Source: Prochlorococcus sp. AG-676-L21
GTDB taxonomy: Bacteria > Cyanobacteriota > Cyanobacteriia > PCC-6307 > Cyanobiaceae
NCBI GenBank assembly: GCA_003210915.1
Contig: QCUA01000003.1
Location: 1 to 64,000 of the forward strand
Reading direction: 5' to 3'
Length of the DNA stretch: 64,000 nt
Within the stretch, counting starts at the first letter, position 1. Each line of letters starts with the position of its first letter. Shown piece after piece: positions 10,533 to 19,414 of this stretch. A model generated the notes under the pieces. It had not been told where the DNA came from. It searched no databases and worked only from the letters and a program-made list of their open reading frames with translations. Position numbers and translations under genes: made by a program.

Positions 10533-11819
10533 TTAATTATTTGATAAATAACATAAGGAAATAGCAGCTGCTACAGAGGCATTTAAGCTCGAGGTCTTCC
10601 CTTTAAGAGGGATTTTAAGTAAATAATCACATTTTTTTTGGACTAGCAAAGAGATTCCCTTATTTTCTGCTCCAACTATTACAACAAAAGGAGCTTTTTC
10701 TTTAAATTCTGAAATGGGGACTTGCCCATCTCCAGATAAACCAATAATTATAAACCCCTTTTTCTTTAATTCATCAATAGCCCTATTTAGATTTACTACT
10801 CTGCTTACAGGTATATGCTCTAATGCTCCAGCAGCAACTTTTGCAACAGTTCCAGTTAAACCAGCAGATCTTCTTTGAGGAACAATAATACCTTTGCAAT
10901 CAAAAGCTTCTGCTGATCTAATAATTGCACCAAAGTTGTGAGGATCTGTCACCCCATCCAATGCAACAATAATAGGATTAGAGGCTTTACTTTTCGATAT
11001 ATCAATTAATTTTTCTAAAGATATTGACTCAGTAGAAGCATGTTGTAAAGCAATACCTTGATGAACGGCTCCGGATGTTAGTTGAGAGAGTCTAGACCAG
11101 TTCACCTCTTCTATTAAAACGCCTTTAGACTTAAGGTCTTTTAATAATAGGTAAAATTTTTCTGAAGAAAAAATTTCAGAAGTACACCAAATTCTATTGA
11201 TTGGTCTTTCACTATTTAAAGCAGCAAAAACAGAATGCTTACCCCAAATCCAGTCTTCAAAATTTCTTTCATTTGGACTTAATTGAAATTTTTTTGAACT
11301 GTTTTCAGAATAATTTTCAGTTTGCGGAGCGTTAGAGGAGAATCTTGTTTGTGGTTGATTAAAATTATTTCTAGGTTTTTCTTTTGATTTTAAGTAATTG
11401 TATTCATTACTTTTAAAATCGTCTTTTCTTTCGTAATCGTCTCTTCTATTAGAATCATCTCGCCTTTTAAAATTATCTCTTCTATTTGAATCGTCTCTTC
11501 TTTTAAAATCTTCTCTTCTATTAGAATCATCTCGCCTTTTAAAATTATCTCTTCTATTTGAATCGTCTCTTCTTTTAAAATCTTCTCTTCTATTAGAATC
11601 ATCTCGCCTTTTAAAATTATCTCTTCTATTTGAATCGTCTCTTCTTTTAAAATCGTCTCTTTTATTAGAATCGTCTCGCCTTTTAAAATTATCTCTTCTA
11701 TTTAAGTCGTCTCTTCTTTTAAAATCGTCTTGCCTTTTAAAATTATTTTTTGATTGTGATCTTCTATTTTCTGTATCATTCCTTTTTGTTGAATAATTAT
11801 TTTTAGAAAAGTTTTTCAT
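10533..11819 (-). CDS. rlmB: TrmH/SpoU-family rRNA 2'-O-methyltransferase with long Arg/Asp repeat tail
   Basis: The C-terminal half (about 190-428) is a complete SPOUT methyltransferase. An RNA-binding domain starts at WGKHSVFAAL, followed by the SPOUT motifs ALDGVTDPHNFGAIIRSAE, IVGAENKGIS and LNASVAAAISL that form the AdoMet-binding knot. RlmB-type enzymes methylate a ribose in the 23S rRNA peptidyl-transferase region; the exact target here is inferred. Residues 27-134 are a low-complexity array of about nine 12-residue units of the form FKRRDDSNRRDN, highly charged and surely disordered. The family normally has a much shorter N-terminus. It follows the Mini-III gene by 12 bases, forming an RNA-processing operon. 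Confidence 0.9.
   Translation of the reverse strand: MKNFSKNNYSTKRNDTENRRSQSKNNFKRQDDFKRRDDLNRRDNFKRRDDSNKRDDFKRRDDSNRRDNFKRRDDSNRREDFKRRDDSNRRDNFKRRDDSNRREDFKRRDDSNRRDNFKRRDDSNRRDDYERKDDFKSNEYNYLKSKEKPRNNFNQPQTRFSSNAPQTENYSENSSKKFQLSPNERNFEDWIWGKHSVFAALNSERPINRIWCTSEIFSSEKFYLLLKDLKSKGVLIEEVNWSRLSQLTSGAVHQGIALQHASTESISLEKLIDISKSKASNPIIVALDGVTDPHNFGAIIRSAEAFDCKGIIVPQRRSAGLTGTVAKVAAGALEHIPVSRVVNLNRAIDELKKKGFIIIGLSGDGQVPISEFKEKAPFVVIVGAENKGISLLVQKKCDYLLKIPLKGKTSSLNASVAAAISLCYLSNN
11418..11741 (-). repeat. in-frame minisatellite, 36/72-bp unit, in the TrmH gene
   Basis: Reading the plus strand, a 72-base block begins at 11461, 11533, 11605 and 11677 with an exact 72-base period. The copies at 11461 and 11533 are identical, while those at 11605 and 11677 carry a few substitutions. 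Each 72-base block is two related 36-base halves, which encode alternating ...RRDN and ...RRED 12-mers. All copies stay in frame with the methyltransferase. Identity at synonymous positions implies recent expansion or gene conversion. Confidence 0.95.
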
Positions 11820-11831
11820 AAATCTTATAGC

Positions 11832-12224
11832 TTATTTACACTCTAGGTATTCAAATAATTTAGACAATCTTTTAGGGTCTTTTAGAAATAACCAACCAAC
11901 TAAAGCTTCAAAACCTGTTGCTCTTGAATAGATAACAGGGTCTGACGATTTTGGAAATCGCTTTGTTTTATTTCTAGCTCGTCTTATTAAATTAATTTCA
12001 GATGAATTTAATAAATGTTCAATTTCATCTAATGATTTTGATTGAGCTTGAGCTTTTACTTCATTAACAACTGAAAGATGAAGATCTCTTGATTTTAATG
12101 GGATATGAATATGGCGTAATCTTTGATGTAACTCCCATACAGAATCCCCTAGCCAAGCAAGTTGAATAACACCTATCTCATCAGGAGAACCATGAGGAGC
12201 AAGATTTTGTATCCAATAATTCAA
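11832..12224 (-). CDS. mrnC: Mini-ribonuclease 3
   Basis: Mini-III is a dimeric RNase III catalytic domain without a dsRNA-binding domain, which trims 23S rRNA precursor ends. The 130-residue protein has the active-site helix QLAWLGDSVWELHQR (D27) and the second signature RATGFEALVGWLFL near 104-117. The start is TTG at 12224; its TTGA sequence overlaps the TGA stop of the upstream STAS gene, so translation is likely coupled. It is followed within 12 bases by the rRNA methyltransferase gene, consistent with a shared role in 23S rRNA maturation. Confidence 0.9.
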   Translation of the reverse strand: MNYWIQNLAPHGSPDEIGVIQLAWLGDSVWELHQRLRHIHIPLKSRDLHLSVVNEVKAQAQSKSLDEIEHLLNSSEINLIRRARNKTKRFPKSSDPVIYSRATGFEALVGWLFLKDPKRLSKLFEYLECK

Positions 12225-12586
12225 TGCTTCAAATAGAGCAAGGCTTCTTCAAGAGTAGCTTTCAAATTAAGAAAGTCTGCTAATCTTACAAGTTTTATAG
12301 TTTGAGCAACTCTAGAATTTCCAACTACAGAAAAACTTAGTTTAAGTTTTTTGCATTCCTTGGAAGTTTGAACAAGGGCACCTAATCCGGATGAATCAAG
12401 GAAATCTATTTTACTTAAATCGATTACAAATGACAGAGGTTCTTTTTTAAGGGTATTGGTAATAAAAGTTTTAAATTGTTTTTCAGAAAATGCGTCTAAT
12501 TGCCCTTTTAAAGTAAAAACAATTATATTTGCCTTTATTTCAATGTTGCCTCTTAAAGAAACAGTTAACTTTTGGAAATCTTCTAT
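12221..12586 (-). CDS. STAS-domain protein (anti-sigma-factor antagonist-like), non-standard start
   Basis: The frame encodes 121 residues with a typical STAS fold: FTLKGQLDAF, then the diagnostic FVIDLSKIDFLDSSGLGAL, where the Ser of DSSG is the phosphorylatable site of SpoIIAA-type proteins. There is no in-frame ATG, GTG or TTG before this core. The frame opens after a TAA at 12590-12592, and ATA at 12584-12586 lies 8 bases after a strong GGAGGG (12595-12600), so ATA is the best start by spacing; ATT further in is the alternative. The stop overlaps the TTG start of the Mini-III gene. Loss of a former start codon cannot be excluded. Confidence 0.75.
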   Translation of the reverse strand: MEDFQKLTVSLRGNIEIKANIIVFTLKGQLDAFSEKQFKTFITNTLKKEPLSFVIDLSKIDFLDSSGLGALVQTSKECKKLKLSFSVVGNSRVAQTIKLVRLADFLNLKATLEEALLYLKH

Positions 12587-12652
12587 GGTTTAATCCCTCC
12601 AAAAAAAATTAATTTACTAAATGTAATTATCAAATCAAAAAGAATCAATATG

Positions 12653-13795
12653 TCAACATCTTTCTAACATTAGAGAAACAAATTTTTCAAATAAATAATC
12701 TGAATCATGAGGACCAGGACTTGCTTCTGGATGATATTGAACACTAAATATAGGCTTATTTATAAGTTTCAATCCGGCAACAGTTTTATCATTAAGATTC
12801 AGGTGGGTTATTTCAACTAATTCAGTGGACAAAGAATTTGGATCTATAGCAAAACCATGATTCTGACTTGTAATTTCAATATTATTATTATTCATGCCAC
12901 AAGGATGATTTAATCCACGATGTCCAAAAGGTAATTTATATGTTTTTCCACCTAATGCCAAACCAAATATTTGATGACCAAGACAAATACCAAACATAGG
13001 AATTTTTCCAAAATCTATTAGTGATTTAGCTAAGTTTATTCCATCAAGGACAGATGAAGGATCCCCTGGACCATTTGAGAAAAATATTCCATCAGGATCA
13101 TGATTTAAAACATCTTCAAATGAAGAATTTGAAGGCAAAACCAATATTTCACATCCATGTGAAACTAATCTATTGAGAATTGATTTTTTAATACCAAAAT
13201 CAATTGCGACAATTTTGAATTTACTTATATTAGTGTGTATTTTTTCTCTTACATCAAAATCAGTCATTGTAGTTTCTTTAAAAATATAATTTTTCTTTGT
13301 TGAAACATCTTTTGCTAAATTCAAACCTTGCATATTGGGAGTATTAGAAATAATTTCAAGACAACTATCAAAATCATTTTTTTCAGTAGTGATAACTCCA
13401 TTCATGGAACCATTCGATCTTAAAATTTTAACAAGAGCTCTTGTATCAATTCCATAAAGTCCAATAATATTTTTTTCTATTAGCCACTGATTAAAGTTTA
13501 ATTTAGATCTCCAATTACTATTATTATTTGAAAAATTACGCACAACTATACCTCTGACAGAATTATCTGATTCTGAATCTTCGAAATTGATTCCTGTATT
13601 TCCAATCTCAGGATAAGTAAATGTAATAATCTGGCCAAAATAACTTGGGTCAGTAATTACTTCCTGATAACCAGTCATACCAGTATTAAAAACAATTTCA
13701 CCAACAGTTGAACCCATCGCACCAAACGAATAACCAGTAAAAGTAATCCCATTACTCAAAACAAGTTTTGCATTTTTCTTAAAAGGATGATTCAT
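12653..13795 (-). CDS. carA: carbamoyl-phosphate synthase small subunit
   Basis: CarA is the glutamine amidotransferase subunit that feeds ammonia to CarB for carbamoyl phosphate, the precursor of arginine and pyrimidines. The 380-residue protein has the CPSase small-chain N-terminal domain (GEIVFNTGMTGYQE) and a class I glutaminase domain with catalytic C271 in FGICLGHQ and the HPE dyad in VQYHPEASPGP near 354. carB is not in the window. It follows trpD on the same strand by 15 bases. Confidence 0.97.
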   Translation of the reverse strand: MNHPFKKNAKLVLSNGITFTGYSFGAMGSTVGEIVFNTGMTGYQEVITDPSYFGQIITFTYPEIGNTGINFEDSESDNSVRGIVVRNFSNNNSNWRSKLNFNQWLIEKNIIGLYGIDTRALVKILRSNGSMNGVITTEKNDFDSCLEIISNTPNMQGLNLAKDVSTKKNYIFKETTMTDFDVREKIHTNISKFKIVAIDFGIKKSILNRLVSHGCEILVLPSNSSFEDVLNHDPDGIFFSNGPGDPSSVLDGINLAKSLIDFGKIPMFGICLGHQIFGLALGGKTYKLPFGHRGLNHPCGMNNNNIEITSQNHGFAIDPNSLSTELVEITHLNLNDKTVAGLKLINKPIFSVQYHPEASPGPHDSDYLFEKFVSLMLERC

Positions 13796-13810
13796 TAAAT
13801 GAAAAATTTA

Positions 13811-14842
13811 TTATGATTCAAGGTAGTTTTTCAAAAGCAAAAATTTATTCCAAGGTTCTGCTTTACTCATAGAGAACAAAGCTTTTTTAAATCCCTTTTC
13901 AATATCATCTTCAATTCCTGCAACCCAGAGTACTAATGCTGTATTTAAAGCGACTACATCCAAATGAGCCTTTTGACCTGAACCATTCAAAACAGATTTT
14001 AATATGTCTTCATAAGAGTCATCATTAGATACGATTAAATCTTTATTTGAAGTGTTTTGATAATTAAAGTCAGAGACATTTATTTTTGAATGTTTAAGCT
14101 TACCTTTATCTACAAATATTATTTTATTATCTCCTTCTAACGAAGCCTCATCTAGACCACCATAGCCATGAACAACGATTGCTCTATCCATTTCCATTCT
14201 GCTCAAAGCTGAAGCCATAGGATTAAGTAATTCATCAGAAGCAACCCCTAAAACTTGAGCATTAGGTCTTAAAGGATTTACTAATGGACCTAGTTGGTTA
14301 AAAACAGTTCTTATGCCAAGAGCCTTTCTCAAAGGAGCTAGTTTAATTAACGATTTGTGCCAAACAGGAGCAAATAAGAAAGTTATCCCAATTTGATCTA
14401 TTGAAGAAATAACCTTTTCTAAAGTGGAATTTAAATTAATCCCAAGATTTAACAAAACATCTGCAGAGCCAACTTTTCCACTAGCACTTTTATTACCGTG
14501 TTTTGCAATATTTACACCACATGATGAAGCTACGAAAGCAACAGCAGTAGAAATATTAAAAGTATTAGCCCCATCCCCACCAGTACCACAAGTATCAACC
14601 ATAAACAAATTAGGTCGTTCGACAGGCAATTTACAAGCATTTAAAAGTACATCTGCCATAGAAGATAATTCAGTTCCTGAAGCTCCTTTAGCTCTCAATG
14701 CACTCAAAAAAGCACCTGTTTGAACCTCCAATATTTCATCATTTAGCCATCTTTTCATTAAAATATTTGATGTCTCAGCATCAAGATCTTGCCCATGTAG
14801 CAACTGGTTTAGAATTTCAGAATTTGTTTTAATAACAGACAT
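13811..14842 (-). CDS. trpD: anthranilate phosphoribosyltransferase
   Basis: TrpD joins anthranilate to PRPP in tryptophan synthesis. The 343-residue protein has the PRPP-binding [18 protein letters not shown] motif, the [21 protein letters not shown] block and the conserved [13 protein letters not shown] segment, all characteristic of the family. Its ATG at 14842 lies just 30 bases from the end of the same-strand DUF3288 gene. trpD is apparently uncoupled from other trp genes here, which is usual in cyanobacteria. Confidence 0.97.
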   Translation of the reverse strand: MSVIKTNSEILNQLLHGQDLDAETSNILMKRWLNDEILEVQTGAFLSALRAKGASGTELSSMADVLLNACKLPVERPNLFMVDTCGTGGDGANTFNISTAVAFVASSCGVNIAKHGNKSASGKVGSADVLLNLGINLNSTLEKVISSIDQIGITFLFAPVWHKSLIKLAPLRKALGIRTVFNQLGPLVNPLRPNAQVLGVASDELLNPMASALSRMEMDRAIVVHGYGGLDEASLEGDNKIIFVDKGKLKHSKINVSDFNYQNTSNKDLIVSNDDSYEDILKSVLNGSGQKAHLDVVALNTALVLWVAGIEDDIEKGFKKALFSMSKAEPWNKFLLLKNYLES

Positions 14843-14871
14843 TTATCTTTAGTGGATTTAAGGTTCGTGGC

Positions 14872-15168
14872 TCAATTAGAAGTATCAAAACCTGAACCGA
14901 CTAAATCTTTATTCGTATTTGAAGGTCTAAAATTATTTGACCATAATTTTATAGTCTTTAAAAAAAGATTATCCTTTGTTATGTTCCAAAATTTAAGTGT
15001 TTTTTCAATATCGTCTTTGATCTCGATTTCACCAGGGAAATTATCGTATCTATTAATTAATCTAGCTAAATTAATTAAGTCAAAATCTTCTGGTATCTCC
15101 TTAGATATAAGAGAATCTATAATCTTTTTATCAGTTGCATGCAAAGGATGAGTTTGTTCATTGCTCAT
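14872..15168 (-). CDS. DUF3288 family protein
   Basis: A 98-residue cyanobacterial protein with the DUF3288 pattern: an N-terminal QTHPLHATDKKIID, then LINLARLINRYDNFPGEIEI near 35-55. The start chosen is the second in-frame ATG (15168), which yields the family-like MSNEQTHP N-terminus; the upstream ATG at 15186 would add six hydrophobic residues. The protein appears soluble. No role is known. It is probably in one transcript with trpD and carA. Confidence 0.75.
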   Translation of the reverse strand: MSNEQTHPLHATDKKIIDSLISKEIPEDFDLINLARLINRYDNFPGEIEIKDDIEKTLKFWNITKDNLFLKTIKLWSNNFRPSNTNKDLVGSGFDTSN

Positions 15169-15248
15169 AATAAAAAAAGAAATCATTTATCAAACTAGCT
15201 CACATATTCGAAAATGAAACATTATCTTAATCATATGGGAATTTTTAA

Positions 15249-16994
15249 ATGAAGAATCTTAAATTAAAAGTCATATTTAAGTATTTAAAACCTTACAAAA
15301 AAGAATTTTTATATGGTGGGATCGCTCTCCTAGTAGTGAATATTTTGAGCATTCTAATACCTTTAGAAGTTAAAAACATAATAGATCAACTGAAAGATGG
15401 ATTTTCCTCTAGTTTCGTTATATCAAAATCATTATTGCTCATGTTTCTAGCAACATGCATGGGTCTTATAAGATTATTTTCAAGGCAAATTGTATTTGGG
15501 ATAGGAAGAAAAGTTGAAGTAAATCTTCGTCAAAAATTATTTGACCATCTACTAATTCAAGACCCTGATTGGATACAAAAAAAAGGTAGTGGAGATATTA
15601 TTAGTAGAGCTACTAGTGATGTAGAAAACATTAGAAGACTCTTAGGTTTCACAGTCTTAAGTTTATGTAATATCGTCCTAGCTTATTCTTTAACAATTCC
15701 TTCAATGTTATCGATTAATAAAACATTGACAGTAGCTGCATTAATGATATTTCCAATGATATTAGTAATAGTTAGTTTATTTGGAGGAAGAATGGTAAGT
15801 CAAAGAAAAATTCAACAAGAATCACTTTCCAAACTAAGTGATTTAATACAAGAAGATTTATCAGGGATAAGCGCTATAAAAATTTATGCACAAGAGGAGG
15901 CTGAAAAGAAACAATTTAATAATTACAATAAAGTTTATCGCAATTCAGCTATAAAGCTCGCAAGAACAGCAAGTACATTATTCCCTCTATTGCAAGGAAT
16001 ATCTTCAATTTCATTATTGATACTTTTAGGTCTAGGGACCTCTCAACTAGAAAACGGATTTATCACAATTGGTGGACTAGTTGCATTGATATTATTTGTT
16101 GAAAGACTTGTATTTCCAACAGCTCTATTAGGATTTACATTAAATACTTTTCAATTAGGACAAGTAAGTCTAGATAGAGTTGAAGAGATATTTCAGAACA
16201 ATCCAAAAATTACTGATAAACCAAAAGCTAAATTCATAAAGAAAAAAGTTAAAGGTACAATTGAGGCAAAGAATTTAAAAATAAAATACGAGGGTGCAAA
16301 ATTCAACTCCTTAAATAGATTAAATTTCAAAATTAATCCTGGAGAACTTATTGCGATAGTTGGTCCAGTAGGCTGTGGAAAAACAACTTTAGCTAAATCA
16401 TTAGGTAGAACTATTGAAATACCCGATGGACAATTATTTTTAGATGATATTGATATTAAGAATATTAAATTAAGAGATTTAAGAAAACACATTGCTATAG
16501 TGCCTCAAGAAGCATTTTTATTTACATCTACAATTTCTGAAAATTTAAAATTTGGAGATCCAAAAGCTTCAAGAAATGTAGTAAAAAAAAGTGCAGTAAA
16601 CGCAGGATTGATAGATGATATTAATAGTTTTCCAGAAGGTTTTAAAACAATTGTAGGTGAAAGAGGTATTACACTGAGTGGTGGTCAACGCCAAAGAACA
16701 GCATTAGGAAGAGCACTTTTAGTTGATGCTTCTGTAGTAGTACTTGATGATGCGTTGGCGAGTGTAGACAATAAAACTGCTTCTAAAATAATCGAGGAGA
16801 TGAGAGGAAATAAAAGTAAAACAATATTGATGATTAGTCATCAATTATCCGTGGCAGCAACTTGTGATAGGGTACTAGTAATGGATAAAGGTGAAATTGT
16901 GCAGGAGGGAATTCATAAAGATTTAATAACAACAAATGGTCTTTATAAAAAACTATGGGAGAGAGAAATAGCTACTAATATAATAAAAAGTTGA
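15249..16994 (+). CDS. ABC exporter, fused membrane and ATPase domains (MsbA/MdlA-type)
   Basis: A 581-residue half-transporter with six membrane helices (about 1-310) and a C-terminal ATPase. Walker A is GPVGCGKTT near 372, the signature is LSGGQRQR near 476 and Walker B is VVVLDDALASVD near 496-507. The residue after the Walker B Asp is Asp rather than the usual catalytic Glu, a substitution seen in one partner of heterodimeric exporters. Likely substrates are lipids or hydrophobic compounds, but this is inferred. The next gene, msrA, is 32 bases downstream. Confidence 0.9.
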   Translation: MKNLKLKVIFKYLKPYKKEFLYGGIALLVVNILSILIPLEVKNIIDQLKDGFSSSFVISKSLLLMFLATCMGLIRLFSRQIVFGIGRKVEVNLRQKLFDHLLIQDPDWIQKKGSGDIISRATSDVENIRRLLGFTVLSLCNIVLAYSLTIPSMLSINKTLTVAALMIFPMILVIVSLFGGRMVSQRKIQQESLSKLSDLIQEDLSGISAIKIYAQEEAEKKQFNNYNKVYRNSAIKLARTASTLFPLLQGISSISLLILLGLGTSQLENGFITIGGLVALILFVERLVFPTALLGFTLNTFQLGQVSLDRVEEIFQNNPKITDKPKAKFIKKKVKGTIEAKNLKIKYEGAKFNSLNRLNFKINPGELIAIVGPVGCGKTTLAKSLGRTIEIPDGQLFLDDIDIKNIKLRDLRKHIAIVPQEAFLFTSTISENLKFGDPKASRNVVKKSAVNAGLIDDINSFPEGFKTIVGERGITLSGGQRQRTALGRALLVDASVVVLDDALASVDNKTASKIIEEMRGNKSKTILMISHQLSVAATCDRVLVMDKGEIVQEGIHKDLITTNGLYKKLWEREIATNIIKS

Positions 16995-17026
16995 AAAAGA
17001 CTTTTTAATAATTTACGTAGTTAAAA

Positions 17027-17755
17027 ATGTTTGAGTTTCTTAAAAAAATCATTAATAACCAAGAATCCATTGCAGGAGATGAAAAAATTTTTCTTCATAG
17101 AATATTAAATACAGACATAAAAGGGGATCCCAAGTCTCAAGAGGATTCAATAATATTTGGATGTGGATGTTTTTGGGGAGCAGAAAAGTGTTTTTGGAAA
17201 CTTCCAGGAGTTATTACAACTTCCGTAGGTTATGCAGGAGGAGAAAAAATTAACCCTAATTACTATGAAGTATGTTCTGGCATAACTGGACATGCAGAGG
17301 TGGTTAAGGTGGTTTGGAATATAAATGAAATAGATATTAGTGATTTATTAAAAATGTTCTGGGAATGTCATAATCCAACCCAAAAAGATAGACAAGGTAA
17401 TGATATGGGGACTCAATATAGATCAACAATTTACTATACGAATGACAGTAATAAAGAAAAAATTTACTCGAGCAAAGAAGCTTACCAAAAAGAACTTTAT
17501 AAGTATAATTTAGGAATAATAGAAACAGAGATAAAAAAAATTGAAACTTATTATTACGCTGAAGACTATCATCAACAGTATTTAGCTGTAGAAGGTAGTA
17601 GGCAATATTGTTCGGCATCTCCAACCAAGGTAAAGTTAGGAAGTTTCAAAAACTGTAATTACAAACTCCCTACTAAAATCTGGGATAATTTTAATTGGAA
17701 CATTGATAAATGTGTATTGAGATCTAATAATAAACCTATAGATATTAACAATTAA
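17027..17755 (+). CDS. msrA: peptide methionine-S-sulfoxide reductase
   Basis: MsrA repairs S-methionine sulfoxide in oxidised proteins. The 242-residue enzyme has the active-site GCGCFWGAEKCFW motif with nucleophile C48 and E53, the GYAGG block at 69-73, GHAEVV at 89-94 and the DMGTQYRS segment near 126-133. A roughly 45-residue N-terminal extension and a C-terminal cysteine-bearing region (QYCSAS, CNYK) could hold resolving cysteines. The tRNA-Pro gene follows on the same strand after 27 bases. Confidence 0.95.
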   Translation: MFEFLKKIINNQESIAGDEKIFLHRILNTDIKGDPKSQEDSIIFGCGCFWGAEKCFWKLPGVITTSVGYAGGEKINPNYYEVCSGITGHAEVVKVVWNINEIDISDLLKMFWECHNPTQKDRQGNDMGTQYRSTIYYTNDSNKEKIYSSKEAYQKELYKYNLGIIETEIKKIETYYYAEDYHQQYLAVEGSRQYCSASPTKVKLGSFKNCNYKLPTKIWDNFNWNIDKCVLRSNNKPIDINN

Positions 17756-17782
17756 AAGGCTTTTATATTTATAGTGACATTA

Positions 17783-17856
17783 CGGGGCGTAGCGCAGTTT
17801 GGTAGCGCACCACTTTGGGGTAGTGGGGGTCGTGGGTTCAAATCCCGCCGTTCCGA
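17783..17856 (+). tRNA. tRNA-Pro (anticodon GGG)
   Basis: The sequence folds as a 74-base cloverleaf. The acceptor stem CGGGGCG pairs with CGTTCCG (two G-U pairs), followed by discriminator A. The anticodon stem CCACT/AGTGG encloses the loop TTGGGGT, giving anticodon GGG, which reads CCC and CCU. The T arm is GTGGG-TTCAAAT-CCCGC. CCA is not encoded. It directly abuts the stop codon of a small convergent gene at 17857. Confidence 0.97.
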
Positions 17857-18015
17857 TTAAGATTCATAATCGTCTTTATTTATTAACGATTTGTAAAGCT
17901 TATACGAACTAATTCCAACAGCGATGAAAGTAAATGAAGAAAAAATTACACATATAATAATAGTAAGATTTGAGACTTCAACCTCTCCTAATTGATATGA
18001 GATAAAATAAATCAT
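17857..18015 (-). CDS. 52-residue single-helix membrane protein
   Basis: This is a short ORF with an ATG at 18015. It has one clear membrane segment (about 17-36, LTIIICVIFSSFTFIAVGIS) flanked by an acidic stretch (GEVEVS) and a basic tail (YKLYKSLINK). Its composition looks coding, with polar ends and a hydrophobic middle, rather than like random A+T-rich sequence. The stop lies one base beyond the tRNA gene end. The family was not recognised. Confidence 0.65.
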   Translation of the reverse strand: MIYFISYQLGEVEVSNLTIIICVIFSSFTFIAVGISSYKLYKSLINKDDYES

Positions 18016-18075
18016 TCGTAAAAAAAATTAAAAAAACACTAACATAGAATTGCTGATATATTTTAATTTAATTTG

Positions 18076-18876
18076 TTATAAATTTAAAAGGATCAAAATT
18101 CCAAATGCCAATCTGTAGTAAATAAATATTTTAAGTCCATTAGAGGAAACATACTTTATACAAAAATCAATAGCTAATAAAGAAGAGAAGAAAGTTGTAA
18201 TTAATCCAACACAAAGAGGAAGAAATGGAAATATTGAAAATTGATTTAATGATCTAAAAAACTCAACAATCGCCGCTAATAAGATTGCAGGAATACCAAG
18301 AAAGAATGAAAATTTAGCTGCATCTTTTCTATTCCATCCTGACAAAAGAGCAATAGAAATAGTAGCTCCTGAACGAGATACTCCTGGTAAAATTGCAAAG
18401 GCTTGGGCAATACCTATATATAAACTGTTTAGATATTTATGATTATTTAAATTAATTGATTTATTAGTAGCTGTATCAGCAAAAAGCATAATTAACGACA
18501 TCAAAATAGAAATTAGAGCTATTGAAAGATTTGAACGTAAAAACGAATCAGAGAATACTGGAAGAAATAGAATTATAATTCCACCAAAAAAAACAATTGG
18601 AATTGTACCTATAAAGATAGATTTATATAATTTATTAATCAAAAATGAATATCTTAGATTTCTAGAATTTGTATTATTGAATTTAAAAATACTTTTCCTG
18701 AAATACCAAAATATCGCAAAAACACTTCCAATTTGTATGATTGCAGATAAGGAAGAACCAGGATCATCAATTCCAAATAATAGAGAGATAATTTTTAAAT
18801 GAGCAGTACTACTTACAGGAATAAATTCCGTTAAACCTTGAATAATTCCATAAAAAATAAACTTTAAAAATTCCAA
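18076..18876 (-). CDS. uppP: undecaprenyl-diphosphatase
   Basis: UppP (BacA) dephosphorylates undecaprenyl diphosphate to recycle the lipid carrier for peptidoglycan. The 266-residue membrane protein has both signature loops: GLTEFIPVSSTAHL at 14-27 and LPGVSRSGATIS near 163-174, including the conserved Glu, Ser, His and Arg residues. Multiple helices fit the family. It is probably monocistronic or co-transcribed with the downstream 52-residue ORF. Confidence 0.95.
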   Translation of the reverse strand: MEFLKFIFYGIIQGLTEFIPVSSTAHLKIISLLFGIDDPGSSLSAIIQIGSVFAIFWYFRKSIFKFNNTNSRNLRYSFLINKLYKSIFIGTIPIVFFGGIIILFLPVFSDSFLRSNLSIALISILMSLIMLFADTATNKSINLNNHKYLNSLYIGIAQAFAILPGVSRSGATISIALLSGWNRKDAAKFSFFLGIPAILLAAIVEFFRSLNQFSIFPFLPLCVGLITTFFSSLLAIDFCIKYVSSNGLKIFIYYRLAFGILILLNL

Positions 18877-18964
18877 TAGTTTATATACAAAATATTTCCA
18901 ATAATAATATCAATTAAAATAATACAATTTACTTTCTAATAAGAAAAGCTAAGATATGAATGTT

Positions 18965-19243
18965 ATGAAAAAATATTTTTTTAAAATAATTCTTTTTCTA
19001 AGTATTTTCATATATTCTGATGGTGTTAAAGCTGATTATTGGTTAGTAATTGGAACCTACAGACAAGGACCAGGAGGAAGACCTGAGGTAAGTGGAATAA
19101 CAAGCCCATCTTTGCATACTATTCCAATGAAAGATATAGATACATGTGAAAAAGCTGGTAATAAAATTTCAAACGAAATTTATAAACCTGTGTGGCAATT
19201 TGATAATAAATGGACTTGTATATATGGCGGAATTTCTAAATAG
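18965..19243 (+). CDS. small secreted protein of unknown function
   Basis: A 92-residue protein from ATG 18965 has a signal peptide (MKKYFF, hydrophobic core, then VKAD) and a mature domain with two cysteines (near 59 and 85). An alternative ATG at 18956 adds three residues. The mature sequence YWLVIGTYRQGPGGRPEV is well structured rather than low-complexity. No family was recognised. It is convergent with a 44-residue membrane ORF two bases away. Confidence 0.7.
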   Translation: MKKYFFKIILFLSIFIYSDGVKADYWLVIGTYRQGPGGRPEVSGITSPSLHTIPMKDIDTCEKAGNKISNEIYKPVWQFDNKWTCIYGGISK

Positions 19244-19245
19244 TA

Positions 19246-19380
19246 TTATCTTTTCACGTCGTGGGCGCAACCATCTCCCTTGTAATTTTCACTTTCGTAA
19301 AAATCATTTTTTGTTCCAAAAAATAATGTTAATAATACAAAAGGCAAACTAATTATAAAAAGTACTACTGTGAGATCCAT
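19246..19380 (-). CDS. 44-residue single-helix membrane protein
   Basis: A short ORF from ATG 19380 begins MDLTVVLFIISLPF, with one membrane segment (about 3-21), and ends with a polar tail containing GDGCAHDVKR. The ordered, charged tail after the helix supports a real gene. A second microprotein gene lies 34 bases upstream on the same strand, so the two may be co-transcribed. The function is unknown. Confidence 0.6.
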   Translation of the reverse strand: MDLTVVLFIISLPFVLLTLFFGTKNDFYESENYKGDGCAHDVKR

Positions 19381-19414
19381 TATGATTCAGTATGTCTAAT
19401 ATTTTAAAAAGAAA

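Noticed and set aside
11390-11602. A 70-residue open frame inside the minisatellite
   Set aside because: It is a repeat-generated frame in another register of the TrmH gene and has no independent features.
11461-11748. Regularly spaced direct repeats resembling a CRISPR array
   Set aside because: The repeats are contiguous 72-bp coding units with no variable spacers, in frame with the methyltransferase.
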